NCBI GenBank assembly: GCA_009746045.1
Contig: RPFO01000027.1
Location: forward strand, 1,436,976-1,500,975
Length of the DNA: 64,000 nucleotides
Source: Mesostigma viride
Lineage: Eukaryota; Streptophyta; Mesostigmatophyceae; Mesostigmatales; Mesostigmataceae
Direction of reading: 5' to 3'
Shown here: positions 21,605 through 31,541 of the stretch, in pieces
Layout of the letters: every line of letters begins with the position of its first letter
How positions within the stretch are numbered: the stretch's first letter is position 1
Notes under the pieces: generated by a model
What the model saw: only the letters and a program-made list of their open reading frames with translations
The model's database searches: none
What the model was told of the DNA's origin: nothing
Position numbers and translations under genes: made by a program

Positions 21605-22020
21605 TTATGGGGGGGGAGGCGGTGTTACGGCGCGTAACAAACTGTGTTAGTATGGCCGTAAATTAGGTCCTCAGTACGTCGCTTCAGTCATTCCGAAACA
21701 GTCCGCGGTTACGGCTGTTGACTTCCTATATCGTTGACTTTCCTGTATGATTAGATTCGGTTACGGGATATTATTGGTTCTGTGACGTGTCCTTGTGTCA
21801 GGGACTAGCAGTCGGGGCAGTTGCGCCGCGCTGCATACATTGAAGCTGCAGGCCACTGAGCCGCCTTTCTTATCCTTAGTTGAGATCTTGTGGTCCTGCG
21901 TGGAGTTTGTAGGTGAGGGCTGATGTCGGCCCGAACTTGCACTGCACGTTGCCCAGGGCGATCATTTATCAGCATCGTCCTAGCCTTCGTGGACTCACTC
22001 GGCGTGTGTTATGAATAACA
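21605..22020 (+). repeat. LTR with upstream polypurine tract: 3' remnant of another LTR retrotransposon
   Basis: GGGGGGGGAGGCGG (21609-21622) is followed by TGTTACGGCGCGTAACA. About 398 bp later the sequence ends ATGAATAACA (22020), giving TGTTA … TAACA imperfect inverted termini. The polypurine tract plus TG…CA pattern is typical of a 3' LTR. No second copy exists in the window, so length and ends are inferred. Confidence 0.55.
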
Positions 22021-22129
22021 CATATTAATTAGCTTGGGTCGTAATCTTTGGGATCCTTTCATTCATGTTATCTGGTAAAGAATGATTATTTGTAATCCAT
22101 ACTTTGAGAGCGAGATCGGCTGCTAGGTC

Positions 22130-22160
22130 TTTCAATATCAAAGAGACAACCAGGTCTCTC
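22130..22160 (-). repeat. Minimal Penelope-like 3' end
   Basis: ATCAAAGAGACAACCAG on the plus strand, i.e. the family's last 17 bases in minus orientation, without further homology to its left or right. Confidence 0.45.
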
Positions 22161-22252
22161 AATATTCTGATCAGACACTCCGCAAAGGTGAAAACCATTT
22201 GCGTTCAGTGCCGGGCCGCGGAAAACGCGGAAAAACGCGATCTGCAAATGAA

Positions 22253-22309
22253 TCCGACCGGAATCGAACTGGGGACCTCTCGCACCAATTTTGCTGACTA
22301 TAGGACGGA
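22253..22309 (-). ncRNA. tRNA-like relic (D-arm missing)
   Basis: On the minus strand TCCGTCC (22309-22303) and GGTCGGA (22259-22253) can pair as a 7-bp acceptor stem with one mismatch, and GTTCGATTCC matches the Pol III B box. The distance between stem and T arm is about 30 nt, too short for a complete tRNA. It looks like a degenerate tRNA or the head of a tRNA-derived SINE. Confidence 0.3.
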
Positions 22310-22498
22310 CCTACAGTCATCCGCAAAAGTTCTCCTGTCCGGGGAGTGATGCAAGCCTTTCGGATTTGGTCTCAATATAGTTAGCTCCTCATCCTCCAAT
22401 TCGTCAAGACGGTTCTAGTTAGTTTAGGGCCTGTCCGTCAGGGTAGCAATTGGCCGACTAGAGGAAGGGGATCGAGGCGGTGGTTTACCGAGACGTAA

Positions 22499-23388
22499 CA
22501 GTTGGCTTCCCGACTGCGAGGATCATATCCATGAAGACACGGATTGGCATCATTGGCGTGGGGGCAGATCCACGAGCACCGTCGCTGGTAGAGCATTGAG
22601 CAACCCCGCCCTGCCCCGGATCGTCCAGCGCGACCTGTTCAAGGTCGTCAGTCTGACAATCCTGACCTACGCCGCCGAGACGTGGATGCTGACGCAGGAG
22701 CTGGAAAAACAACTCGACGATGCACTGTCACCAACTTAGATGTTGCGTAGTAGAGCGCCAGTAATATTCCATTCTGACAGTTCGCACATGAGCGATGAGG
22801 ATTTGTACGCTGATTTACCATATGAGACAACTATATCAATGAGACAACCAGCGCAGGCCATGCAGGCGCCTTTCCCACATTCTTAGGCACAGGCGCCTGC
22901 CGGCCTAGCCGGGCACCTGGCCCGCACAGATCAGGTAGACACATCAGACAGACTAGCTGGCACCAAGCCCACGCAGCCCGGGCGTTTTGTCCTCACGTGG
23001 CACATTGCCTAAGACTGCATGCGCGCGCTGGTCGGGCCGCCCCCCGTGGACTTTCCGTGAGCTAGTAGGCTAGGCATGGACATATGCTTGGTACCCTAGA
23101 CGGGACGGGCTCACGCCCGGGGAGCCCCCTGGCTTGTCTGTAATATGGAGGCAGATCGATGGCTCGTCAGGATCGAACGGTGGCAGGTAGTCATGCAGGA
23201 TACCACCCCCAAGTCAGTGCAGGGGGCTTCGAACGCGTGTGACCAAGTTTGGCATGCATAGCGATTCGGGCCGTGGTGCCCGCAACCGTGTAACTAGGAA
23301 CTAGATAGCTACATGGCATCCATCCCATATTCATTTCTCTGAGGACTTATGCTCACATGACGCAGTTGCGTGTAAATTCATTAATTAA
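22499..23388 (+). pseudogene. Decayed 5'-truncated LINE copy (plus strand)
   Basis: The reverse-oriented relative of 8658-9425: AGTTGGCTTCCCGACTGCGAGG at the left, the segment for TILTYAAETW in the middle, and a 3' end with CTGAGGACTTATGCTCACATGACGC plus ATTAATTAATTA. The frame is destroyed by indels. A 45-bp Penelope-like terminal fragment (about 22,826-22,870) interrupts it between CTGATTTACCATAT and TTCCCACATT; the uninterrupted order is visible in the 9 kb copy. Confidence 0.75.
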
Positions 23389-25040
23389 TTATGTTGAATA
23401 ATGATGGAATTAATAACTATGTTCCATCATCACTCCGTCATCATTCCATCATCACGTCTGCCTTTTTTTCTACTGGCACCTGTCACCCCCTAAACCCTAA
23501 ACCACCAACAGCCAATGCTGACATCTGTCACCATGGGAGGATCTCCCGGCGGGAATCCGGGTTGCGGTGTCGCGCACTCGTGCCAAACTCCCTGCACTGA
23601 CAGTAGCCCACGACCTTGTTGGCCCTCATGAGGTATTGCTGCATGGGTGATCGATGGGCCACATGCTAGCCTTACCCCACTAGTGCTGCCCACTTTTCTA
23701 AGACGAGAAGCCAGTGCCAACTGCACTTCTCAAAAAGGTGAGACCTGAGAGTGAGGTATGACTAGGCTAGGCTTCACACTGGGTTCTTTGTTGCAAATGA
23801 AATAACGTTTTTTTTACCAATACTCTACCTAACTTGGCAGCTCTGTTTCAGCAATAGCTGGGCTCAATGAAAGAAAGGAGGGCTGGCCACACTTGCTGAC
23901 GCACCACCATGACCAAGACAGAGTTCAAGGATCCACACAGAGCTACATCTAACGCCCTGGTGGAAACACGCACTTATCCCAATGAATGCCTCACACTTAT
24001 GCAATATCTTGCGTCAGCCTTACCTCGTAGCCACGCTCAGTATCTGATCCTGACGACAACCGCTTTGTCGTCCATACTGCTTGAATTACACCAAAGCTAC
24101 TCCGTGGCACTCGGCTTTGGTCAGCACCAAGACCTAAAAGTACACAAAATCCTAAGTCGTTGTCTGCAACGACTCCCTGTTCCGCATATGAAACATATCA
24201 TCTAGCACTTTCTCTTTAGACGACAAAATCAACTAGACAACCTGGGTAGGCCAGAAATCCCAGACGACAAAATGCCCTTGTCGCAGATCACTCCAGTGTC
24301 GACTTGCCGACCCCTGAGCTTGCCAAACAACTATACGGCAGGCTCGAGCTACCATGGTCCGGATTCTCCCGATTTCTGGCCTGCGCTGGTTGTCTCTTTG
24401 ATATCACCAACCAAGCATCAGAATATCACCAACCAAGCATGTACGACGACTAGCTGGCCCTGACGAGAAAAGCTGCCTCATCGCATTCACAAAAGCGGCT
24501 TGCCAGCCTGCCGAATATCAATGCCAATATTGCACGATGTCCATTATCTACCTGCAGCGGACAGTTCTCGAGATCAATAACGCGCCAGCTTGCGTGCACG
24601 TGCATGTTCAGCCTGCACGATAAAGCATAATTGCCAGGCTGGCAGCCTAGCTTGGTCCGTGTTGTCGTCCAGCAGCCATGCAGTGCGTGCTGCTTGCCAG
24701 CGTTGGCACGTACTGACCCGGCTCCTGGTGACGCATGTCAGTACCGCTGTCAACTCCTGGCCAGTGCTGCGCGTCGCACTACGGCGCATGCGTTGCTCCC
24801 GTAAGGTCCAAATGCCAAAGGCACGTAACAACTCGCACACGCGCAATGCCTATAGCTGCCTCGCCTCGTCCCCCGGGCCGGCCGCGTGGCGGCCCCGCGT
24901 AAAGCCAATACTCATGCGATTCGGAACGGCGCGCGACAGCGGGTTTGCGTTCATGGGTTATGCTGCCAACTGTCATCCTCATAGTGAAATTATAGTGACC
25001 CACCCAGCCTAGTGTGTGAGTGTTTTTGATGTCGACAAAT
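23389..25040. other. Region with only weak ORFs
   Basis: A 98-codon frame (23,909-24,205, + strand, MTKTEFKDPHRATSNALVET…) and a 140-codon frame (24,590-25,012) have no recognisable domain. A plus-strand Penelope-like 3' end lies at about 24,330-24,402 (CTCGAGCTACCATGGTCCGG … TTGTCTCTTTGAT). I support no gene here. Confidence 0.4.
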
Positions 25041-25430
25041 TGCACGTACTTACTCTAATATAACTACTTATATAAAGAACGTGCATAATGTCGACACACC
25101 CATCGCCCCTCCCCTGGCACGGGTATAGGGGGGGAAATACCTCCCCCCTCCCCACTTGGCGTGTTTTTTTTTAGTTTTGTGAAGGGGACGTGGCGCGCCG
25201 AATATTTTCCGCGCGAAAAAATTCGCGGTACCGGCCGTACCGTGAAAAGTGGGTGCTCCGTGCGCGCACCACTTGCGGAAGTGGCCATGGCGACTGCGTT
25301 TAGGCGAAACTAGCAATGTAGGGCTAGAGAAATGCAAAAAAAATGCTTGGATGTTGAAGACGATGATTTAATGATGTCGGGTTGCGGCGGCAAGTGGCTG
25401 GTTTACAATATCGCTGCTTTCTTTTACTGC
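25040..25430 (+). repeat. Dispersed repeat, also present inverted at 31.14-31.36 kb
   Basis: The stretch GCGCGAAAAAATTCGCGGTA … GTGGCCATGGCGACTGCG … GCTGGTTTACAATATCGCTG (25,211-25,420) recurs as reverse complement at about 31,145-31,350, with perhaps 75-80% identity. The preceding 60 bp (CAAATTGCACGTACTTACTC …) recur in direct orientation at 27,845-27,900. No ORF is conserved. Confidence 0.65.
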
Positions 25431-26431
25431 CATCGGCATCGGGGGTAATCTGCATTTTTTTGTCGCGCGGAATAAAATAGAATTCGTGATTGCTGCAGTA
25501 AATTCTCAGTTTTGGGGGTCTTTTTGACCGTGAAGGATGCGTTCATATCGGTAGCATCGAATTCTAAACCGAACGGGTGCTTTTTGCTACATTTTCGGCC
25601 ATTTTCGGTAAGTATTTCTTCAGGCCTGCGCAGTGCACGTCGGAACCTTCCATGGAAGAACGGCCGTTGTTGCGCGCCTGGGCGAGGGATCTACGAGGGC
25701 AAGGTATAGATTTGTGGCGACTGTTATCTACTATCAGTTCTTTCTTCGAAGAGCTCATCGTTCGAAGTTTTTTGCGTTCGTTTTGGTCAGTTTCCGCCAG
25801 TTAACTCTCCGTTGCTCGCCGTCGTGTTGACGAATACCTGGCAGCTTTAGCTTGTTTTCGTTGATGTCTTGATCAAATCCGCTTCAGTCTCAGCCGATAG
25901 ATCCTAGGGAAGGCGTAAGGGATTTCATAGCACGTGTTCTGGCAAGGATGTTGTGCGTATGGACGCTTCTTGTTGTGTGATAGTGACGAACCCTTTCCTC
26001 GCAGCGGCATCACAGCGGTCAGAAGCTGAACGGCCGCCACTGGTTTCTTTGCATTTGATCGTGTAGGGAAGGAAGTTTTTTTATCGACGACCATGTTGGA
26101 GATATTGCATTTGTGTGACTGCATGTAGATAGCTGCCATCATTGGTTTTTTGAGCTTTCCTTGTTATGATGATGTGACAAGACAGCAATGTGCTGAGCTA
26201 ACCATGGTTGACATGGTTGACTGCATGCAAGCTTTGTATGCCATGATCTCCTTGGTTCCTTGCCCTCCATAGTTCCAGTTTGTTGCCCATGTCGGGTAGG
26301 GCAGTTAAGGAGTTGTTGCTGTGTTGGTAAGCTTGGTTGGCATAACCCTTACATTCTAACCTGGGAGAAACATAGAAAATGCTGGTAATGCATGTTAGTG
26401 CCATCATCATTATTGCTATTCACGTACTTAT

Positions 26432-26597
26432 AAGTCTGGCCATGCTCGAGGGACGGTGAAGGAGTATGAGGTGCGTGGCCACCCCTTTGTACTTCATAAC
26501 ATATTCAGCATGGATTTGATGCATGTTGGATGGAATGCAAAGTGTGATTTTGTTTACTTGCTTTCTGAGTGGTCCTTAGCGCCTTGTCAGGTGGTGA
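26432..26597 (+). CDS. Probable internal exon, unknown product
   Basis: An open frame starting near a possible acceptor (ACTTATAAG, about 26,431) encodes GTVKEYEVRGHPFVLHNIFS, then MDLMHVGWNAKCDFVYLLSE and WSLAPCQ. It ends at CAG|GTGGTGAG, a good 5' splice site (about 26,590). Base composition is protein-like. No family recognised. It may belong to the same plus-strand gene as the PHD finger exon at 27,028-27,291, but the intron between them is not proven. Confidence 0.4.
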
Positions 26598-27027
26598 GTG
26601 GTCGTCTAGGAAACCCATCAGTGCGTGCCACAGTGACCCCCAACCTTGAGCATGTGTCGTCATCAGTGTGCTAGAGTTAACTATATGTGCTGTTGATCAT
26701 AGATTTGCTGAGTTCTTGGCATGAAGTTTACAAGGTAACCTTGGGTAGAGTATAGTGTATGCTCTCTTGGCATGTATGCCTAGCGATCGTGTTGCTATGC
26801 TTGCGCTGGCAAGGTTGGCCATGCCGAGGGCAGGTGAGGGCAGATGTGGTGCCTAGCCGTTTGCTTATGTTTTGTGATTGAGTGGGGCATGCTTTCTGGC
26901 TTTTTGGATGGAAAACAGCATGCCTAAGTGGCCATATACAAAGAAAAAAACCCTTAAGCTTATGTTCAGGTTTTAGCACGCATAACCTTATTACTTGAGC
27001 TAGACTTGTCGGAATGACCTGTTTTAA

Positions 27028-27291
27028 GGGTGGCTGTCACGACGTGATGCAAAGGGAGGGGCAGGGGGCGATGGGGAAGGTAGCAGTGATGATGAGAATG
27101 ATGTTGATGATATTCCTTGCCTTGCATGTGCGTCCCCGGATGAAATTGACGGTGTCCCTTTCCTGCTGTGCAGCACATCCGGGTGCAAGGGAGGACTGCA
27201 TGGGTGCTGCGCTGACCCCCCGTTGACTAAGGAGCCCAAGGGGGATTGGTTTTGCCCTGCCTGCCTTGTGCAGGATGCTTACAAGGGCTGA
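27028..27291 (+). CDS. PHD zinc-finger exon (C-terminal, partial gene)
   Basis: In the frame ending at TGA 27289-27291, an acidic segment (SSDDENDVDDIP) leads into a complete PHD finger. It reads CLAC (27,118-27,129), FLLCSTSGC, LHGCC and GDWFCPACL, i.e. Cys4-His-Cys3 with the characteristic Trp two residues before the last Cys pair. PHD fingers bind histone H3 tails and occur in chromatin regulators and in some transposon proteins. Upstream the frame opens after TAA at 27025-27027, so a splice acceptor or a frame change must lie between 27,028 and 27,110. Direct repeats of about 35 bp (GAGCTAGACTTGTCGGAATG) flank it at about 27,000 and 27,355. Confidence 0.7.
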   Translation, partial: GWLSRRDAKGGAGGDGEGSSDDENDVDDIPCLACASPDEIDGVPFLLCSTSGCKGGLHGCCADPPLTKEPKGDWFCPACLVQDAYKG

Positions 27292-27965
27292 TATAGTGAC
27301 ATTTTCTGTTTTAGCGGGCATTTTTCTGAAAACACGTCTGACGCAATAACTTGAGCTAGACTTGTCGGAATGACCCGGGACTTGGAACACTGCTGTCCCC
27401 CTGTTAGCCGGAATTTTTGTTGATTTTGTGGCCTTATCGGAAGTGTTTATGATATGTTTATTCTCAATGTCCGGTAAAAAATGACCTGTTTTGCGGGAAA
27501 ATTAATAACTGTTCAAGGTTTTGCCATTTCCATGATGTAAATAGCTCAGCAAGCTACAAACTCAGGGAACTATATGACCTTGATTTTTGGTAGCCAACAA
27601 ATAAGTGCATTGGCTGGGGCATACCCAGCCCTAATTAGCGTCTTTTGCTATTTATAGCGCATTATTGGCGTATATATGGGGGTAGTACCCCCAACAAGTG
27701 CATGGACAACTCACTAGAGATGTTATTTAGTGCCCCCAATCATAATTCAGCATTGTGCAAATGAATTTCAAGTGATATTAGCATATGTCAAATTTTAAGG
27801 TTTTTGGGGTGCCACCTCCCCTTAAGGTGTGAGTGATGTCGACAAATTGCACATACTTACTCTTAATATAAAGAACGTGCAAAATGTTGACACGCCCATC
27901 ATTAATTAATCAATGAATTGGTTGATTACACACAGTCCCTAGCTTAGGTGAGCCGCGCCATGTTA
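27292..27965. other. Interval without recognised genes
   Basis: AT-rich sequence with repeats of ACTTGAGCTAGACTTGTCGG and of AATGACCTGTTTT. The segment 27,840-27,900 is a copy of the 25.05 kb repeat. No ORF of note. Confidence 0.45.
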
Positions 27966-28680
27966 TCAAGGAGACAACCAGCGCAGGCCAGAAATCGGGA
28001 GAATCCGGGATTCCGGTAGCTCGAGCCTGCCGTTATCTTGTCCGCGTGTTCGAGTCGTTCAGGATGATGAAGATGAATGGTGATGGAAATGTGTATCCTT
28101 GTGCATTGAAATTATGGCTGGCTTACATGTAGAGCGACTAGATGACCTAGACGGTGGGGCCGGAAACAGCATGCTTGATCAGGGCGTGTGTTTCGAGCCT
28201 AACTGGCCGGGAGTGTCTAGTGGTGAGCACCATTGCTGCGATCGCTCTCCCACCATTTACGAGGAAATACCCGCAAATGGAAAACCACTGAAAAGGTCTA
28301 GCTAGTCAGTCATCACGTTAGCCATGCCATGATTCCAAACGTCCAAGAACTGCACACGGTGCAAAGGCAAAAAGCCGGAGGACAGCAGTTTCAAATGTGC
28401 GGCGGGGACCAAGAGCCCGCGTATGCCAGAAAACATCGTGTTGCTGCAGCGACGCGACGATGTGGACAACGAATCCAGTGCCAAGCTCGGAACGGCCGCA
28501 AAGGAGATCTGGCATCACAGGGTTCAGATGTGCGGAGATACTATGCGATCCAGCCGGTCCACGACCTGTTTGTAGAGCTTGTGCCAAGGGGCAGCACCGA
28601 ACAGATGTGGGTGACGTTGCAAAAAACACCGGACTTGACGGAGCATAATGTCTCGGGCGCCATGTTATGATTAATGTAAT
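27966..28680 (-). mobile_element. 5'-truncated Penelope-like element (no RT left)
   Basis: Minus-oriented copy closely matching 39,805-40,500. It starts (its 3' end) AAGGAGACAACCAGCGCAGG and runs to about 28,665, where homology stops within the codons for the RT's last residues (FLQRHPHLFGAAPWHKLYKQ is replaced by a different boundary). Only the RT C-terminus and 3' UTR remain. A stand-alone plus-strand family end (CTGGTTGTCTCTTTGAT) lies at about 28,722-28,738. Confidence 0.7.
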
Positions 28681-28899
28681 GCATTATGAAGTATACAAGC
28701 TCAGTCTTTTAGCATATTGTCTGGTTGTCTCTTTGATACGTGTGCGGGTTAACGCACAGCTAATTGTCCTTTGAGCGCTTCACGAGGGTGACCCCCGGGG
28801 ATCAAGGGGTACAGGTGATTAGTGCACAAAACACAGGAAACAAGCTCTTTTAAAAACAATCTCCTTGGCACTGCACATACCCACATGCACCCAACATGC

Positions 28900-30615
28900 T
28901 CAGCGAGACACCACGGCCTTGGAGGACAAGAACGTTTCCTTGGCCTGCCGTAAGCACCGTAAAACCTCCAGCTCTTGCTCCTCCCTCGCCGCACCCATCG
29001 CTCGCGCGACTGCCTCCCCCGCTCCCGCGGCTAACAACTGCTGCCGGCACGCCGGGTGCGCGGCCACCATCTTGCCCCAGCACTCCACCAAGGAGCTCAT
29101 GTGCTGCACAAACGACCAGCCCCCGAGGGTCGGCCGGTCCGCGGACGCCAGCATGAACTCGAGCGACTGCACGAGCAACGGCGCCACGTCCTTGGCCATC
29201 ATCCCCAGCCGACGTGCGCCCCCCCGGATGGCGCTCAGGCCCGAGAACACCCCGTTTGCGAAAATGCACATCTCCACCTGCCGCCGCTCCATCGCGGCAG
29301 AGAGCATGTCTGCCGCGTCCTTGACCACGCCCTCGTCAAAGAGCGACTTGCTACCGGAGGGATCGGTGGCCAGCGCGCGGATGGCAGTCGACGCCTCCTG
29401 CTGCAGCTTCACGCTTGCCTCGCGGTTCGCGATGCGGAGCCACTGGACCACGTGGGGGCACGCCCCGCGCAGCTTGGCGGCCAGGTGGCAGGAGCGCTCG
29501 TCGCGCGCAAACTCCGTGACCGTCCGGCCCATGGTGAGCGCGAGCGCCCGCTGGATCTCTGACATCCGTCCCGTGTCGCCAACCATGTGACGGGGCCACG
29601 CCGCCTCGCACGCGCGGACCAGGTTCCTGCACACGCGGTCGGTGGCAATCGCGTCTCGGATGTCGGCCCCTTGCCGGGCCTGCGCGGCCCCCAGGACAAC
29701 CCAGATGGCGTTGACGACGGCCAGGATAGCGCAGAGGTTTAAGGTGTTGACGGCGAGCAGGGCACCTTCGCCCAGGTCTATTACAAACCCTGGGTCGTGC
29801 CCCCCCCCTGGCGTGACCACGTCATCGAGGCACACATCGAACGCGGCGAGGAGCGGCGGGGCGTGGATCTTGTCCGTGTGCGCGAGATGCGGGCAGAGTT
29901 TATCCTTGCACACCGTCTCTGCGGTGTGGACCCGTGACAGCGCAGAGCATCCTGCGACGCTGGCTTTAATGCCGCCGTCGGGGTCGGCGACGCCCGCGAC
30001 GATGCACGCCCGGATCGCGTTGAGCGTGCCCGCGGCGCCGAAGTAGCCGCAGTGGCCGTCCTCCAGGGCAAGAGTGGAAAAGCACGCGTTGTTGATCTCT
30101 CTCGCCATCTCCCAGGCCCTGCGCTGGGTGGCGCCGTTCAGCGCGGCGGTCAGCGTGGAGATCGCGCCCAGCCGGCCAAAGGCCGCGCGGTTCTTGCTGC
30201 TGGTGCGCATCAGCCCTGCGACGGCAGCAAGTATCGGGGTGAGAGGGATCCAGCATCTGCCCGACAAGGAGCGGTCCAGGGCGTCCGCGAGGACGGCGGG
30301 GGCCCCCGCGCTCCCCAATTCCCGCTCGTGATCGCAACTCGGCTCTCGGCATGACTCCACGAGAGCATGAAATGCAGACCCTGTGAGTGCATGGAACGCG
30401 GCAGGGGTCTCGTCATACAGCTGCGAGCTCGCATGGACGGGCACGTCACCACCGGTGGTCGCGAACCTCCCGTCCAGTTCTTGCGCTGCCGCAACCACGA
30501 GAGACCGGAGGTTGCCGCCCGTCCAAGTCGACGAAGGGCTGGGTGCGGTGCCTCCGGCAGCCTTGGACTTGCCGCAGTTCACCTTGTGATCGGGATGGTC
30601 GGCAACCTGGCATTC
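28900..30615 (-). CDS. MYND zinc finger + armadillo-like protein, exon 2
   Basis: From the acceptor GTGCGCAG|GAATGC (exon starts 30615) to the TGA at 28902-28900. It begins with the second half of a MYND finger (ECQVADHPDHKVNC). About 550 residues of alpha-helical repeats follow, with typical armadillo/HEAT character (GSAGAPAVLADALDR; KNRAAFGRLGAISTLTAAL; GYFGAAGTLNAIRACIV; SVKLQQEASTAIRALATD; EVLRCLRQAKETFL). With exon 1 the protein is 602 aa. The MYND finger and helical repeats both mediate protein-protein contacts; MYND proteins often recruit Pro-rich partners in chromatin or cilia assembly. The exact ortholog is not clear. The frame is open and GC-rich throughout. Confidence 0.85.
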   Translation of the reverse strand, partial: ECQVADHPDHKVNCGKSKAAGGTAPSPSSTWTGGNLRSLVVAAAQELDGRFATTGGDVPVHASSQLYDETPAAFHALTGSAFHALVESCREPSCDHERELGSAGAPAVLADALDRSLSGRCWIPLTPILAAVAGLMRTSSKNRAAFGRLGAISTLTAALNGATQRRAWEMAREINNACFSTLALEDGHCGYFGAAGTLNAIRACIVAGVADPDGGIKASVAGCSALSRVHTAETVCKDKLCPHLAHTDKIHAPPLLAAFDVCLDDVVTPGGGHDPGFVIDLGEGALLAVNTLNLCAILAVVNAIWVVLGAAQARQGADIRDAIATDRVCRNLVRACEAAWPRHMVGDTGRMSEIQRALALTMGRTVTEFARDERSCHLAAKLRGACPHVVQWLRIANREASVKLQQEASTAIRALATDPSGSKSLFDEGVVKDAADMLSAAMERRQVEMCIFANGVFSGLSAIRGGARRLGMMAKDVAPLLVQSLEFMLASADRPTLGGWSFVQHMSSLVECWGKMVAAHPACRQQLLAAGAGEAVARAMGAAREEQELEVLRCLRQAKETFLSSKAVVSR

Positions 30616-30857
30616 CTGCGCACGTGCAGCCGCGATGGAGCAGGGGATGGGCAGCCACGAAAAAATCATGACTTGTGTACTGTTGAGTCGCATGCCGCCT
30701 AGCAAACACCACCACGCTACGCTGTAGGAATTCCAGGAAAGTTAGAATGCGGTGTTCAACAACGTGCATAATTACGGAACATTGATGAGCCCGTCGACTA
30801 CACAGATTGCCTAGCCGCCTAGCCGGGCAGGTTCATGGACAATACTCTTCCACTAAC
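30616..30857 (-). other. Intron of the MYND/armadillo gene (242 nt)
   Basis: Reads GTTAGTGG … CACGTGCGCAG on the minus strand, obeying GT-AG. Removing it joins YYCSR to ECQVADH in phase 0 and completes the MYND cysteine pattern. An unspliced reading would start inside the intron and lack half the zinc finger. Confidence 0.85.
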
Positions 30858-30950
30858 CCTGGAGCAATAGTAGGCCGCGTGACACTTTGCACAAGCCTTG
30901 GTGCCCCTTGCTGTGCAACTGCGGTTGAAGCACAGTTCTAGGCGTCCCAT
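30858..30950 (-). CDS. MYND zinc finger + armadillo-like protein, exon 1
   Basis: ATG at 30950-30948, 31 codons: MGRLELCFNRSC, then KACAKCHAAYYCSR ending at the donor AGG|GTTAGT. Together with exon 2 the zinc ligands are C7, C12, C20, C23, C29, C33, H41 and C45, the full MYND spacing (C-x2-C before Tyr-Tyr-Cys, then C-x3-C, H-x3-C). The exon was found by looking upstream for the missing half of the finger. The in-frame ATG close to LELC suggests it is the true start. Confidence 0.82.
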
Positions 30951-31536
30951 TTCGTTTCCTGCCGGGCAAGCCAAATTGTCGCTGGTCTTAAACGAAAATG
31001 AGAAGAGATCAACAACCCGAACGCAGCCTTGTTAATATGGTCGTGCGAGTTCCTTGATTAGAACTATGTCCGCAAGGCAGGATACCACAAGGTGTAATTT
31101 ATCCCACGGATGGCGGGCGTGGTAAGAGTCTCGTCTTTGCTTACTTTACAGCGATATTGTAAACCAGCTACTTTCGACCATAAGCCAACATCATAAACTC
31201 ATCTTCTGTAACATTCGAGCATTTGTTTTGCATTTATCTCGCCCTAATGGTAGTTTTGCCTAAACGCAGTCGCCATGGCCACGTCCGCAAGGGGTGCGCG
31301 CACCGTTTCACGGTAGTACTTACGTACGGCCCGATACCGCGAATTTTTTCGCGCGGGCAAGTTTTTTTTTTTGGAGACTATATCGATGTGCACATGTGGT
31401 TTGGCTAAGCTTAGCCGCCTAGCGGCTAAGCTTAGGTAAGGTTTACGAAACATTTCAAACTTTTCATTAAAATTATATTAAAATATTTAAGCGCGACGCA
31501 CAGCGTCTCCACAGACATTTTTCTACCTACAAAAGT
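30951..31536. other. Upstream region of the MYND gene with inverted dispersed repeat
   Basis: No ORF of note. The part 31,145-31,350 is the inverted relative of 25,211-25,420. At 31,405-31,435 there is a perfect 14-bp stem / 3-nt loop hairpin (CTAAGCTTAGCCGC-CTA-…), repeated at 39,525-39,555. Confidence 0.5.
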
Positions 31537-31541
31537 CATAC
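31537..31541. other. TSD of copia element B (left)
   Basis: CATAC here and again at 37921-37925. The uninterrupted site (AAAGTCATACAATGTTAAT) survives in the second tandem unit at about 39,652, which proves the insertion point. Confidence 0.92.

Noticed and set aside
22253-22309. Functional tRNA gene
   Set aside because: Acceptor stem and B box are suggestive, but the D arm and part of the anticodon arm are missing. Kept only as a relic.
27966-28738. DNA transposon with GAGACAACCAG terminal inverted repeats
   Set aside because: The RT-bearing copy at 39,805-40,990 shows that this motif is only the 3' end of a retroelement; the facing motif at 28,722 is an independent fragment.
28865-29590. 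Plus-strand ORF of 241 aa opposite the MYND/armadillo gene
   Set aside because: Shadow frame of the GC-rich minus-strand gene; no domain, start context or splice evidence.
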